A stretch of DNA of 64,000 nt from the NCBI GenBank assembly GCA_035048495.1, contig CM068544.1, positions 14,254,138 through 14,318,137 of the forward strand, given 5' to 3'. The translations under genes and the position numbers were made by a program. The DNA is from Euptelea pleiosperma (taxonomy: Eukaryota; Streptophyta; Magnoliopsida; Ranunculales; Eupteleaceae). Under the pieces are notes generated by a model, which saw only the letters and a program-made list of their open reading frames with translations, was not told the origin of the DNA and made no database searches. Shown here one piece after another: positions 21,306 to 33,500 of the stretch (the first letter of the stretch is position 1; each line of letters starts with the position of its first letter).

Positions 21306-22974
21306 TGAAATTAGGGTTTTTCCGCGTCGTTGGTTACGAAAACCCTAAAGTTCAACAATATTTGTAATTTTTCTGAATTGGTTCACTTAATCTGCAAATA
21401 AGCAGACTTGCTCAGTGGCTCGTGTCGGATATCGTCCGCACTCGGGATTAGTTAGCACAATAAGAAATAAGAATAATAAAAAAATGCTCGAAATAAATGG
21501 AAGGGTGAGAATGGTGGAGGTTGATTTAAAATATGCTTGAGATTGTTGTTAGAACTATTAGAATGAAAAAAAACATAAGAGAAACGAGAATGAAAAACAC
21601 AATAAATGAAAACAACTTAAACTTGAATTTAAAACTTATTCATTAAACTAAAAATAAATGCTTATAATGCTTGTTCAAATGTTTTACAATGGAAATAACA
21701 TTAAACCAAATTAATCTAGAAAGCCATTAAAATATTACCCTAAAAAGGATATAAAGGTAGAGAGGGAAAGAAGAGAGAAATAAGGTAGGAAGATTAGAGA
21801 GATGAATTAGAGAGAAGCTTACCATTGAAGACGTAGATGGTGCAACTCCAATTGGATCGACCTCAATAAGATTGAGGATTGTAGCCTTTGATTGTGGCGG
21901 ATGGAATGGGCAGCAAGGAGACGTTGCTATTCGATATTTTGCACCTCGAGGTGGAGGCATTAAAGGTGAGCTTGTCGGAGTTGCTCGCCGGAGAAGAAGG
22001 GTGAAGAAGAAGAGAAAGAAAGAAGAAAGAGGAAGAGGGGGGAGGGAACCATCCCAAGAAGGAGATATCGTAGATCTCTTATAGACTTTTTTTTTCTTTT
22101 TGCTTGTTGTAAAAATGATGACCGTTGGATCTAGAGAGATCCAACGGTTGGGTTAGTTAGATGAGAGAGAGTGTGACTAGGATAGAGAGATATGGGGGAG
22201 AGAAGAATCGGTCAAGTGAGACCAATTCTCTCTTGTTGTTGCAAATGGGCATGAACATGGGTCATGGGTATGGGTATGGGTCATGGGTATGGGCATGGGT
22301 CATGGGTATGTGCATGGGTCATCGGCATGGGTCATGGGTATGGGCATGGGTCATGGGTATGGGTATGGGCATGGGTCATTGGCTTAGGTCATGGGCCAAG
22401 ATAGATAGATAAAGAGAGAAATATGAGAGAGGTGAGAGAAAAATATAAAAATAAAAGCATTGGAGGGTCTTGAACCCTAGTCTTCTTTATTCTCTCTCGT
22501 CTGCTCCACCAATAAGTCAAACTTATCCTTTGATATCAATTGGTGTGGCCTTTAACACCTAAGTCCTTCTCTTGGTTTTCAGTTATTCTCTCTCTTAGTC
22601 CTTGTTCCGGCTCTACGATCCTCTAGCTTTGCCCGTATGTCTTCTATCTTTTTGTCATAGCCTGTTGGCTCTTTAAGCTTTGATAGAAGTCTTCTGTGGT
22701 TGATTGTGGGCCCGCCAGTCCTCGAGAATCTCCCGATAGGGTCTCCTACAAGTGAAAAAGCGCGTAATGAGATTCAACTAAAACGCCTTGATACTGGACT
22801 ATCCGAAATGCATATATTTCATGCAAATAGTCGATTTTCGTCTAAAGAATGCGTTCTACGCAATGGAAGAAACTCTTATATGGAAAAGTCGACAAAAAGA
22901 AAAGTTTTACGTAGGAGAATGCGACATCGCTATAAGGATAATAGCTTAAAATAAGCACTTTTGAGCGAATATCA
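21306..22974 (-). repeat. E2 5' LTR (1,669 bp, the shortest form)
   Basis: TGAAATTAGG to GAATATCA directly after the PBS. It shares both ends with the E3 LTR (about 2.69 kb) but lacks about 1 kb of the central region. TCCAACGGTTG lies near 22138 and a TATA-like CTATAAGAG near 22078-22086. It is followed at 22975 by GTACT, the predicted TSD, and by E3 3' UTR sequence matching the intact copy near 4989. Confidence 0.85.
22248..22400. repeat. ATGGGC/ATGGGT minisatellite in the E2 LTR
   Basis: Irregular tandem array of six- and seven-base units (ATGGGC, ATGGGT, TCATGGG). A related array in the E3 LTR (about 28416-28445 and 40539-40610) was the target of E4. Shorter versions lie at 12775-12795 and 20155-20190. 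Confidence 0.9.
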
Positions 22975-23125
22975 GTACTCTAGGAATACCGAAATTGTCT
23001 TTCCGAAAGCGCTAAGTTTTATGTCTTTAGCCAGACATGACGGGGGTATATCAAGTACCCCCAACTGGGTTAAAACTCATGGAGACTGAGTGAATCTGCA
23101 GTCTTCTAAGGTAGAACAGAGACTG
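22975..23125 (-). other. E3 3' UTR fragment
   Basis: Start of the E3 3' UTR, with the G-rich hairpin GGGGGTA/TACCCCC at 23042-23062. The remainder, the PPT and the 3' LTR are separated from it by E2 and should lie left of the window. Confidence 0.75.
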
Positions 23126-24862
23126 TTATCCTATCCCTTGTCTAGGTATACCTGTATAAAATAGGTCTTTCTCAGTGTAAACTGAGAGAAGGATAGTAAG
23201 TGCTCTTTGCAAATCCGCAAAAACATGTAGTTCAGCTGGAAGGGATCGAAGCTTCTCAGTAAAGACTGAGATGAGAGCAGTAGTGGGTTTCACTGGCCAT
23301 GGTTAGCAGAGCCGCAAACTCATTGAGTTTAGCGGGAATGTATCTGAATGGAGCAGACTCCTACAGACCAGTAATAGCATAATTGTCTGACTCCGAGATG
23401 AAGTCAGGAGCAAAGTGTTCTTTAGACTGGGAGAGTTTTTCCTCGAGAGAGTCCTGAATTAGATTCTCTACGGCACACTGTTTATTGACAACATCGACGT
23501 ATGGTGGTGGGTCAAAACTGTGGACCTTTCCCTCGAGGTTTCCTAATGTTAGAGGGATGTTCCAATCCCTACACTCAATGTGTTTATCCTCGGTGGGGAA
23601 CGGTAGGTCCTGGGCAGCTGGAATCCCATTTTCTAGATATTGCTCAATGGTAGGAATATCTACATCCAGTGCTGATGTAGAATCATCAGAGATAGAGATG
23701 GATATGGGTATCTCTGTGCTCGGTGCAAAAGTAGCTGCCTGTAAGGGCACCATAGATGGAAACATGGGTTCTCAATATTGTTGCACAATCCAAGGGTGGT
23801 GGGGATTGGTAAGTCTAGGACAATTGGGATCCTATAGTCAAGACACAGCTCAATGTTATGAATAACTTCTTCAAAGTCCCAGATAGAAATAACAGAGGTA
23901 GATGATTCCTCTAAGCTAAGTTCAGAAGTCGGTGCTTTGAAGGACATCGAAGATGAAGACTCTGGCTTATCAATATTGTAGTCCGATCCTTTGTTTGTAG
24001 CAACCTCAAGTTCCTCTTGTAAAGTCTGGTACTGGGTCCAGCTGTGCGACTCATCATTATTGACTGTGGCAAGGGTATTCCCCTCTAAATAAGCCATAGG
24101 TTGGCTAGTGAAGTTGACTTCCTCTCTCTCAGATTCTAACTCACCTAGACGGTGGTCCAAGCTCTCCATGGAGTGTTGTTGTTGGATGATGTATTGCGAG
24201 AGGAGTTATTCTAGAGTAGGTTTAGTAGCAGATTGTGGCGGTTCAGCTAAGGGAAGCTGAGGTGCCAACTCTTGAATGTAGTCCGACTGAGTATGAAAGT
24301 TATAGGATGGAAGTGACTCTGGGACTATCTGCGAACTCTGAAAATCTCGCGGGGTCCACTGTTGACCAAAATATTCAGTCTGTGGATCTGGCTGGTACTG
24401 CAACTGAGAGTACTGCCCATCATATTGTCCAGAAGGTTGGTGAAACTCAGAATGATACATATCCTATTGTAGATTTTGCTGGGGAAAAGACTGTTGTTCC
24501 CATTCAAAGGTATTTTGACTTTCATTGTCCAGATAATACATGTTATTGTAGAAGGTCTACAGCAGAGGTTCAAATGTACTAAAATTACAGACCTCTTCCT
24601 GGACATGAGGGAAATATCCCACAGATTTAGAGTGATAAACAGGCTTCTGGACCGCAACATCAAGGGCGGAAACTGATTTTGTCAATTCTATAAGTAGGGA
24701 TTTTAACATTGGATCGCCCTGTGCTTCATGTCCCATCGAACTCTGTGAGACTGGAGTGTCATGATGACACTCAGGATTGGTATACCAGTGCTCAGAGTTA
24801 TCTCCTAGATCTTCAAAGAAATTGTGGTAGGTCTCGAATAGAGGCCGTTCAACATCCATCAA
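23126..24862 (-). pseudogene. E3 capsid-less gag-related frame, non-autonomous type
   Basis: Minus-strand relative of the E4 frame at 33501. The N-terminus (VERPLFETY) matches autonomous Gag from residue 50, then jumps over the capsid domain to the region after it (DLGDNSEHW), skips the zinc knuckle and continues through the glutamine-rich part (LAPQLPLAEPP). The protease active site is absent; segments resembling RIPVILGRPF and HIGCRDGN of the protease/linker follow. RT, RNase H and integrase are missing. It is broken by TAG at 24557-24559 and 24464-24466 (both CAG in E4), TAA at 24206-24208 and a frameshift between about 23765 and 24169. Function is unknown; it may be only decaying residue. 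Confidence 0.75.
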
Positions 24863-26411
24863 AGAGATGTGAGTCTCTCAGAGTAGGGAGATAGATTAGG
24901 TGGAAGAGAGCGGTGCGGTAGACTGACTCTCAGATAGAATCAGTCTCGGGTTGGATCAAATCCAAACGAGCATATGCTTGTAAAAGCAAGCCCTAGAGTC
25001 GGTAAAAAATATGAGGACTACGAAACCAAATGAGCCTAAATGATGCACACAGAGCAATAGATAATCCTATTTCTAAACAATCAGGATAGTATTATGAATT
25101 ATCTTGTTTAGTATAGGGATAGTGTAGATTATGACAGTGTGCAGACCACTGGTTTATCTTCTATTACCTGCCGGACTAACTTTTTACTCTTTAGGTTCTC
25201 ATCAAGATACACTCTTCAAAGCAAATCCGCTAGTACTAACTCAAGTTGACTGCAAGATAATCCGAAGCCTAGACAGACGTGCGGCACATCGGCTGACTTA
25301 AGTACGCCCCACACTAACCGGATTTATCAAGCGTGAAGATGAGTTTTCCCAGAAGAGGAGCTAGGGTTGGTTCGTGTTCCTAATCCGACACTAAGCTAAT
25401 CCAACAGACAATCAAGGAAGCCACTTACGAGCTCGGTATACTTGAGTAGTAGGGATCTATGGGTGTGTTAGATAACAGGGACCTGCACTCATGGACTTAA
25501 TCGACTTGATCTTTAAAGGGGTCGCTTTATGTGGAGTTTTCCTCGAACACCGATCTAATTGGGCTCTACTTCTTGATTGATTTTAATCTTTGGCTGTGGT
25601 TTCACAAAAGCTAGAATGACGAGGTGAGTGATGAAATCCCACCAGTTTCAAGTTAGAACTAGGTTTGCTCTTTATGTATTTTATTACGGCCAAACCAAGC
25701 AATTCCGATAAGTTTTGCAAAAGCAAATAAACAATCGGCACAGTGTTTGCACAATGATCACGATCGCACTCAAGGTGAGATGTAGAAACTTACCTACCCG
25801 TTGGCTACGCACGGGGTCTCCTCCGTGAGATAGGGAGGGGTATCCAAATGGGCTTGGGCCCGACTCCACCTCTTTGAGCTTTCGCTCCCTACTCACTTGG
25901 TAAACGTAATCCGCAATCACGTTAGTCCACAATGGTCTATGGTATGTAATTGGAAGGTATACCGCCTTTGGGGTTTCAAGAAACACACAATGATTTAGGG
26001 CAGGTATTGTGAATTAGTTCCAATTAGGGTTTGAAATTCAACTTTACCTATTCCCGAATTAGGATTCGGAAATATCTACTTTTGAATTACCCGGAGTTGG
26101 AAATCTTCCAATTTGAATCAAGTAACCAATGGTGATCTAACTAGAAATAGCAGAATTGAAATCTGACCCTAATATTTTTGGTATTTTTAATTAGTTAATT
26201 ATCTAGCAGTTATTCTAAAAGCAGAGAAAATAAAGTCCTAAGTTATTACAACTTTGCACTCAGCCGTCCGAGGCATTAAAATAATAAGTGAATAATGTGA
26301 AAAATAAAGTGGAAAGTTTTCGATATGGATCGGATCTTGAAGATTAAGCAGCTTTCCGAATTCCTGTTCGTTTTTTTGCAATCCCGTCAACCGAGCGGCA
26401 ACGGCGCCATT
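24863..26411 (-). other. E3 leader with PBS
   Basis: Long untranslated leader between the 5' LTR and the gag-like start. The PBS complement is at 26392-26409. A perfect splice-donor sequence GGTAAGT lies near 25789-25795 on the minus strand, and the GNRA-type hairpin GAGC-GAAA-GCTC near 25880. Collinear with E4 (31705-33500) and E5 (63059-64000). Confidence 0.75.
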
Positions 26412-28445
26412 TGAAATTAGGGTTTTTCTGCGTCGTTGGTTACAGAAACCCTAGATCTCAACAAGATTTGTAATTTCTTTGATTTGGTTCACTTAATCTG
26501 CAAAAATGCAGATTTGCATAGTGGCTTGTGTCGGGTATCGTCCGCACTTGAGGGTCAGGGCAAATAAAGAACAATAATAACGAAAATTGCTTAAAACAAT
26601 GGAGAGGTGAGAATGGTGATTTGATCGATTTTAAAACATATTTTTAGAGATCAAGGTTATATGACTAATTTAAGGAAAATTTGAAAAATCAAATAACAAA
26701 ACCTTGAAATAAATTTAACAAGCTTTATTAATCACGATTCAAGAATAATTTGCATTAAACACTGTAAATAGCTAAAATCAAATTTATTCTAGAAAGCAAC
26801 AACTTAGAGAGAGAAAATGAGTGCAATAGAGCTTAGAGAGAGAAAATGAGTGCAATAGAGCTTAGAGAGAGAAAATGAGTTTAGAGAGAGAAAATGGTGA
26901 AATGATGGTTCTAGAAAGAGAAAGTAAGGGTAGAGAGAGAAAATAAGGAAGATAGATAGGTAGAAAGAGAAACCTAGAGAGAGAGAATGATTTTAAATTT
27001 TAGAGAGAGATAGAGATAGATCTAGTGAGAGAAAGAAATGAGAAGGTTTAGAGAGAAAAAGATGTGAGAGAGAAGTTACTCCTCTTACCAAGAAGAAAAC
27101 CAGCCACGTAGTTGCTGTGATGTGGTAGATGCACTGCTTGCAAGTGTAAACCATTAAAGAAGGGGTACTGTAGTTGTGGCCATGATGTGGAAGAGGAGTG
27201 GTTGCAAGCCCTGGTGGTGCACGTGCATGCAAGGGTAAAGACTTTGTTGCTTTTGGTGAAGGGTGTATGTGGCACACTTACAGATCACTGAAGTGGCAAG
27301 TGGCGACTGATTGCAAAGAGAAGATTGCACCAGTTGCTTGCTGGTGGAGGCAGTAACTAGGTGGAATGGAAAACCGTGGTGAAGAGAACTGGCTGGCAAC
27401 TTAAGGATCTGCTGGAATTGTGGAGTATGCAGGCTACCCCATGATGGCACCTCCACGATCAGCTAGGTGGTGGCTGGATAACGTTATCGTGGTGGTGCAA
27501 TTTGTGGAGGAGGCGGTGTTGCATGTGATGTAACGGGTGAAAGATGGAGGATGGGATTGTTGCAGATGCAACAATTTATAAGGTGGATGAGAAGTCTTGG
27601 CTTTCAATGGTGCTGGCCAACCCTGTGGTTGCTAGTGAAGAGGAGTAAGTGGAGTCCGTTGAGGAGCAACGGTCTTGCAGGTGTTAATGGAACATGGAGG
27701 AGATTTGCAGACTGTGAAAGAACACCGGAGGTGGTGGTTCAGTAGACGGTGCAGGTGATGCAGAAGGTGATGGCAGCGTGTAAGTGGGTGCTTGTGGCGG
27801 TTGGAGAAGTGCAGCACCGTGAATGAAATATGAACGGTGGTGCAACGGGGGTGGTGCTAGTAGTAGAAGATTTGAAGGGAGAAGATGGAAGGAGCGTGGT
27901 TGCAGTAGGTAAGAAGGAAGGATGCAATGGCAATGCAGCAAGGTAAGGCAGTGGGCAGTGCTGCTACAGATGTTAGAGGAGGTGGAGAAGGTTCAGGCGG
28001 TCGGAGTTGCAGGCTGCGACTCCGGTGGGAAAGATGGGGAAGATGAAGAAGAAACAAGGAAGAAGGAAAGGAGAAGATGGAAGAAAGAGAAGAAGAAGAA
28101 AGGGAGGATGGATTCAAAAGTTGCAGGCTCGCACACCAGCCCGCCAAGAAGAAGGGTGAAGAAGAAGAGAAAGAAAGAAGAAAGAGAGGAAGAGAAGGGG
28201 GAGGGAACCAACCCAAGAAGGAGAGATCGTAGATCTCTTATAGACTTTTTCTTTTTTTTTTTAATGGTTGTAAAAATGATGACCGTTAGATCTAAAGAGA
28301 TCCAATGGTTGGGAATGGGTTAGTTAGATGAGAGAGAGAGTGACTAGGATAGAGAGATATGGGAGAGAGAAGAATCGGTCAAGTGAGACCAATTCTCTCT
28401 TGTTGTTGCAAATGGGCATGAGCATGGGTAATGGGCATGGGTCAT
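26412..28445 (-). repeat. E3 5' LTR, first part
   Basis: TGAAATTAGG right after the PBS, then U5, AG-rich tracts (26800-27010), a GTG-rich central region and a CTATAAGAG TATA-like box near 28238-28246, flanked by GAGATC/GATCTC. It is interrupted in the ATGGGT minisatellite by E4 at GTCAT. Predicted proteins here are low-complexity. Confidence 0.85.
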
Positions 28446-31400
28446 TGATATTCGCTTAAAAGTGCGTATTTTCCATTATTATCCTCTAAGCGTTATCCTA
28501 CTCTCCTACGTAAAACTACTCTATTTATCCACGTTTCTACGTAAGAATCTCTTTTGTTGCGAAGAACACACTTTTCTGGACGAAATGGTATATTTGCATG
28601 CATTAAACACATTTTCGGAAGTCTAGACATTGAGTCGTTCAGATAAAGTCTCATTACGCGCTTCTTCTATTGCAGGAAACCCCGATGGGACAATTCTCGA
28701 GACTTGTGAGCCCACATCGATCAGAAAAGTCCATTATCAAAGCTTAAAGAGCCCACATGCTATGACTAGAAGATATGGGCCAAATATGGGTTAAATAAGA
28801 GGACTAAAAAGCTGGCCCAAAGAACGAAGAGAGCAGGAGAGCCAATAACCAAGAGATGGACCAAAGCGTTTAAAGCCACATGAGCCAGCAAGGAATGATA
28901 GTCTACTCTACTAGAGAAGCGTGAGGATGGTCACAGTGAGGACCAGGGTTCCAGACCCTCTGCAAATACTTTTTCTGATATTTTGTCCCTCATCTCTCCT
29001 TATTCTCTCTCTCTTCATCTCTCGGTCCTCGAATCTATTGACCTAACCCCAGAACTCCTGCCCATTGGCTCTATCTCATCTCCCTTAGCTTTCTGACCGT
29101 TGGATCTTCCATCGGGCCGTTGGATCTCTATAGATCGCCATCTGATCTATCAATTCTATGCATCCGACCATCCGATCGTGCCTCAGATCATTCGATCATC
29201 CATCCTATCACCCACCCGATCTCCATTGTAAAATCTCAATCTCTAGAACTCGGTTGATCCTATGGTTGATTGTAGATGAGAGAGAGTAGAGCTCGATCTC
29301 CGAGGAAAGAAAAATGCATTATTCATTGATTGATATTTTGAGGGAAAAATGCATTTTTCTCCCCTGGCAACCAAACGCACCCTAACCCGCAGCCTCGTAA
29401 GAGGTCCACATCCATCGAGCCCAGTGGCCCACTATCCTACTCACCTACCTTCTGGCCTATGGCCGATGCACTCTAGGCCCCCATTTTTTTTGCGTTCCCA
29501 TTTGGCCAACCACTGGCCGACACGTGGCATCATCTCTTGGCCTAGTGGTCAATCAACCTTATGGCCAAACGGCCCATAAACCACGGCCCCAAGAGGACCG
29601 CCCACGCTCAGCCCACTCCCATAAAGCCCACCTTTTTGGGAAAATTAAGGAGAGAGAGAGAGAGACTCTTTCTCTCACTTCATCCACGGTTTCTAAAACC
29701 GTTAAGGGAGGCTAAGCTCCTCCATTTATAAAGAAAAGAGGGAACGAACCCTAGCTGGTTCTTTTCCCCCCCTTTCTTCTTTCTTTTCCCTCTTCTTCTC
29801 TTCCCTTTCTTCTTGCTGGCCTTCCCCTTCCTCTCCGGCGAGTCTCCTCCGACGGGGTGGTGGAGCGCCCCCCTATTCTCCTTCTTCTTCTTCCTTCTTC
29901 TTTCTTCTTCTTCTTCTTCTTCTTCTCTGTCTTCTTCTTCTGTCCCTTTTCCTTGTCAGTCCACCGGAGTTGCAGAACTCCGGTCATCTTCCTCCTCCCT
30001 TCTTCACGTTGGAGTTGCAAACCTGCAACTCCGGTCGCCCACGGCCTCTCCACCGCTGCTGCCGCTACACACACCACGCGCGCGTCAAACTTTCCCTTCC
30101 TTTGCTTCCTCTTCTTCCTCCACATCCTTTCCTCGTCCTTCTCCCCTTCTTCGTCGTCGTCTCCTTCTTGCTGGAGTTGCAGGTTTGCAACTCCGGCAGA
30201 CTGGTTCATTTAACAACTAGTTTCTCCACTGTTCTGCTCTTCTCCACCACCGTTTCTTCTCTTCACTGATTCACATCCCAAACCGTCTCTCCTTTTCCTC
30301 TCTTCCACCGCTTCGCCCTCGCCTCTCTCACAAAAACTAGAAAAAGAAATAAAAAAAAGGGAGAGAACGGTGGGTTCCATCTTCCTCAGCCCGCCTGCAA
30401 CAGCACCTCCTCTTCTCTCCGACAACGCCCCCTCCTTCTCCACCTGCTACGCCTGCCCCCACTTCTTCCTCCCTGATCCTCCTCTTCCACCAGTCCGTCT
30501 CCTCTGCTTGCACGTCCAGCCAGCTTGCACCACCGTCTTCTACCTCATCGCCGGACTGGGTCAGCGTCTCCACCATCATTTCGGGTGTTGCAGGTTGCAA
30601 CTCCCGCCCCTCTAGCGCTGCCTCTGCCTTCGTCACCTCTTGTCGGTGATCTACTTCACCGTTAGGGGTGAACAACTCCTCCACGCTGCTGGGTTTCTAC
30701 CTCCCTTGCTGACCTGCCATAGCATACCTCCATCTCAGCTTCGAAAACCACTCCCCATCAAGTGCCAAAGCACCCTGCTCCTCTAGCCGTTCCACCACAG
30801 CATCTCCGGCAACCTCCTTGTCGAGTTGCAGACCAGCAACACTTCACTAAAACCACCGCCCCTCTCCTTTTTGCCGCCTGCTAGCACCACCGTTTCACTT
30901 CTCCCGGCCCTCTTCTTCTCTATCAAACGAAAGAAAAAAAAAATAACATGGCAAAAAAAAAAAAAAAAAAAAAAAAAAGAAAAAAAAAAGAAAAAAAAGT
31001 AAAAGAAGAAGAAAAGAAGGTAGGAAGGATCGAACCATCCTTCTACCGCCCGCTACCCTCTCACAAGTCGGGCTCCTCTTACAACATGCGTTGTTGATTG
31101 GACACCCAACAAGGAACTGCTGCCACCAATAGGTTGACCTGCATCTCCCCAAATTGTTGGATCTACTCGATCATTCCTCATGGTGGGTAAGCGATAACTT
31201 TCTCTCTCTTCTTTTTCACTTTCTCTCTCCTCCTCTTTAGATTCTCTTTCCATCTTTCTCACTCTATCTCTTGTTTCTCTCTCTAGTTTTTTTAGGAGGT
31301 TCTCTCTCTACATATTTCTTTCTAGATCTCTTTTTCTCCCTCTAGAGATCTCTCTCTAACTTTCTCTCTCCACTTCATTTTCTCTCTCTAACTCTCTCTA

Positions 31401-31704
31401 GAATTTTCTTCCTTAAAATTATTTTTTAGTTTATCATATTTTATGTTATTTTCGATTCAAGCATTGTAATAAAACATTTTGATCACTGAATGATGAAGTT
31501 TGTTTTTATCTATTATTTCTTGTGATGGTTCTTCAGTTTTTGTTCTTATTCGCGCTAATCCGACTAATCCCGAGTGCGGATCGACATTCGACACAAGCCA
31601 CTGTGCAAAATTGCTCATTCTACAGGTTAAAAGTCTCAGATTAATTAAAAATGTGTTGAAGTTAGGGTTTCCGTAACCAACGACATGGAAAAACTCGACT
31701 TTCA
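28446..31704 (+). repeat. E4 5' LTR
   Basis: TGATATTCGC to GACTTTCA. U3 holds TGACCGTTGGA (29094-29104, MSA-like on the reverse strand) and GGCCCA motifs. TTTATAAAG at 29725-29733 follows a GGAGG/CCTCC inverted repeat. Palindromes of the GGAGTTGCA type lie at about 29954-29976, 30008-30032 and 30172-30196. A long A-tract lies near 30940-31000 and a TCTCTCTAG-rich tract at 31190-31420. Confidence 0.9.
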
Positions 31705-31706
31705 AA

Positions 31707-31725
31707 TGGCGCCGCTGCTGCTCGG
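31707..31725 (+). other. E4 primer-binding site
   Basis: TGGCGCCGCTGCTGCTCGG starts two bases after the 5' LTR. Apart from one base, the first 12 match the tRNA-Asp 3' complement; beyond that it diverges. Confidence 0.75.
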
Positions 31726-33500
31726 GTGTTCGGGAGTGCGAAAAAGGACATAAAGACGGAATTGGAAAGTTGCTGAAGAGAAAAGCTGCTCAATTTGGAC
31801 CGCCCGACCTTTTCGGGAAACTTTCTATTTTTTGTTTTTAGTGATTTTTAGCAGTTTTTAAATTACTATTTTTAATGCCTCAGAAGGCCGAGTGCAAAGT
31901 TGTAATAATTTAGGAATTTTACTGCTTTCCAAATAACTGCTAGATCTTGTTCTAGGGTTTTTTAGAAACCCTAGATTAAGTGGAAAATACCAAAAAAATA
32001 AATAAATCAAAATTCAAAAAAATTAGGGTTTTATATTCTGTAGATTTTTAGAAATAACCAATTAAGGATTTGCGATTTTTGGAAAGATTCCAAAATCTTG
32101 AAACTCTGCTTAATTAGGGTTTCCCCTCTTAGAAGTTCCCTCTTTAGAAGAATTTCTATCTTTAGAAATCTTCCGAATTTGGAAAAGTCTGCAAAAGGAA
32201 ATACCCCAAATCTAGCAGAATTTCAATTTTGGGAAATTTCCCAAAATTGTAAGGGATCTCGTAATCAAATCTTTCTTGGAAGATCTCCACAGTTCGGGAA
32301 ACTTTCCAATCTCGGTATTTTCCAATCTGGGAATTCCTAAATTTTAACCCATCTCGAATTTGGAAACTAATTCAAAAACTTGCCTAAATCCAGTGCTTGT
32401 TCAGTGAACCCTACAAAGGCAATGATCTTCTAAATAGAATCCCAAATACCTAGACCGTGCGATCTAACTGTTTCTGCAGGAACACGATCCAGTGTAGGTA
32501 GGGAGCGAAAGCTCAAAAAGGTGGAGTCGGGCCCAAGCCCATTAGGATACCCCTCCCTAACCCACGGAGGCGACCCTGTGGCGTGACCCACGGGAGGTAA
32601 GTCTCTATCCTCGCCTTGAGTGCAATACAGAGTAATTTGGGTGAATCATTGCCGCAATTCTATTTGTTTTCTAGCAACAACTTATTTGACTTGCGTGGCG
32701 TGGCCGTTAATCAATCAACTCTAAGAGAGCAGACCCAGCTCCAAATTGAAACTGGTGGGATTTCATCACCTACCTCATCATTCCAGCTGATTTGATCCGA
32801 ATGCTCCATTTAATTAAAAAGAATCAAGAAGTAGAGCCAATTAGCCCGGTGTTCGAGGAAAAATCCACACAAAGCGAACCCGCTTAACATCCAATCGAAA
32901 TAAGACCACAAGCGCCGGTCCCTGTTGTCTAACACACCCATAAGTCCTTGCTACTCAAGTACACTGAGCTCGACGTGGCATCTTGGACTATTCGGCGGTT
33001 AGTTGCGTGTGGACTAGGAACACGCACTAACCCTAGCTTAATCTGAGGGAATACTCTTTTTATACACTTGACCAATCCGGTTAGTCTGGGACGTACTTAA
33101 GACAACCATTGTGCCGCACGTTTGTCTAGGCTTCGGATTGCCTTGTTGTTGACTAGAGTTAGTACTAAAGGATTCGCTCTGAAGAGTGTAGCCTGGTGAG
33201 AACCTCTGAGTGCAAACAGTTAGTCCGGCGGCTAAAAGATAAACCAGTGGTCTGCCCACTGTCATAATCTACTCTAGCCCCAAAACTAACAAGATAATGC
33301 CTAAAATATCCTGATTATTTAGAATAGGACTATCTATGCTTGGTGTGCATCATTTCGGATCACTACTCCAGTGTCTCCTTTTGGCAACTTTTTGCCAAAT
33401 CTTGGGCTTGCTTTTTCAAGTAGAAGCCCGGTTGGACCTGTCCTCACCTTTTACTGACTCGATCTGAGAGTTAGTCCACCGCACCCCTCTATCGCTTCTA
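31726..33500 (+). other. E4 leader with possible mini-exon
   Basis: A 1.8-kb untranslated leader. Near 32466-32480 TTTCTGCAG|G looks like a splice acceptor, and near 32596-32602 AG|GTAAGT is a consensus donor, bounding about 117 bp that includes a GAGC-GAAA-GCTC hairpin. E5 has CTTTTCTGCAG|G and AA|GTAAGT at the same places. Packaging or splicing signals are plausible but inferred. Confidence 0.6.

Noticed and set aside
22161..22412. Gly/Met/Trp-repeat protein MGHGYGYGSW
   Set aside because: Direct translation of the ATGGGC/T minisatellite.
29751..30684. Lys/Glu/Arg-rich frames around the CTT/GAA tracts of E4 LTRs
   Set aside because: Translations of microsatellites on both strands; not conserved in frame between LTRs.
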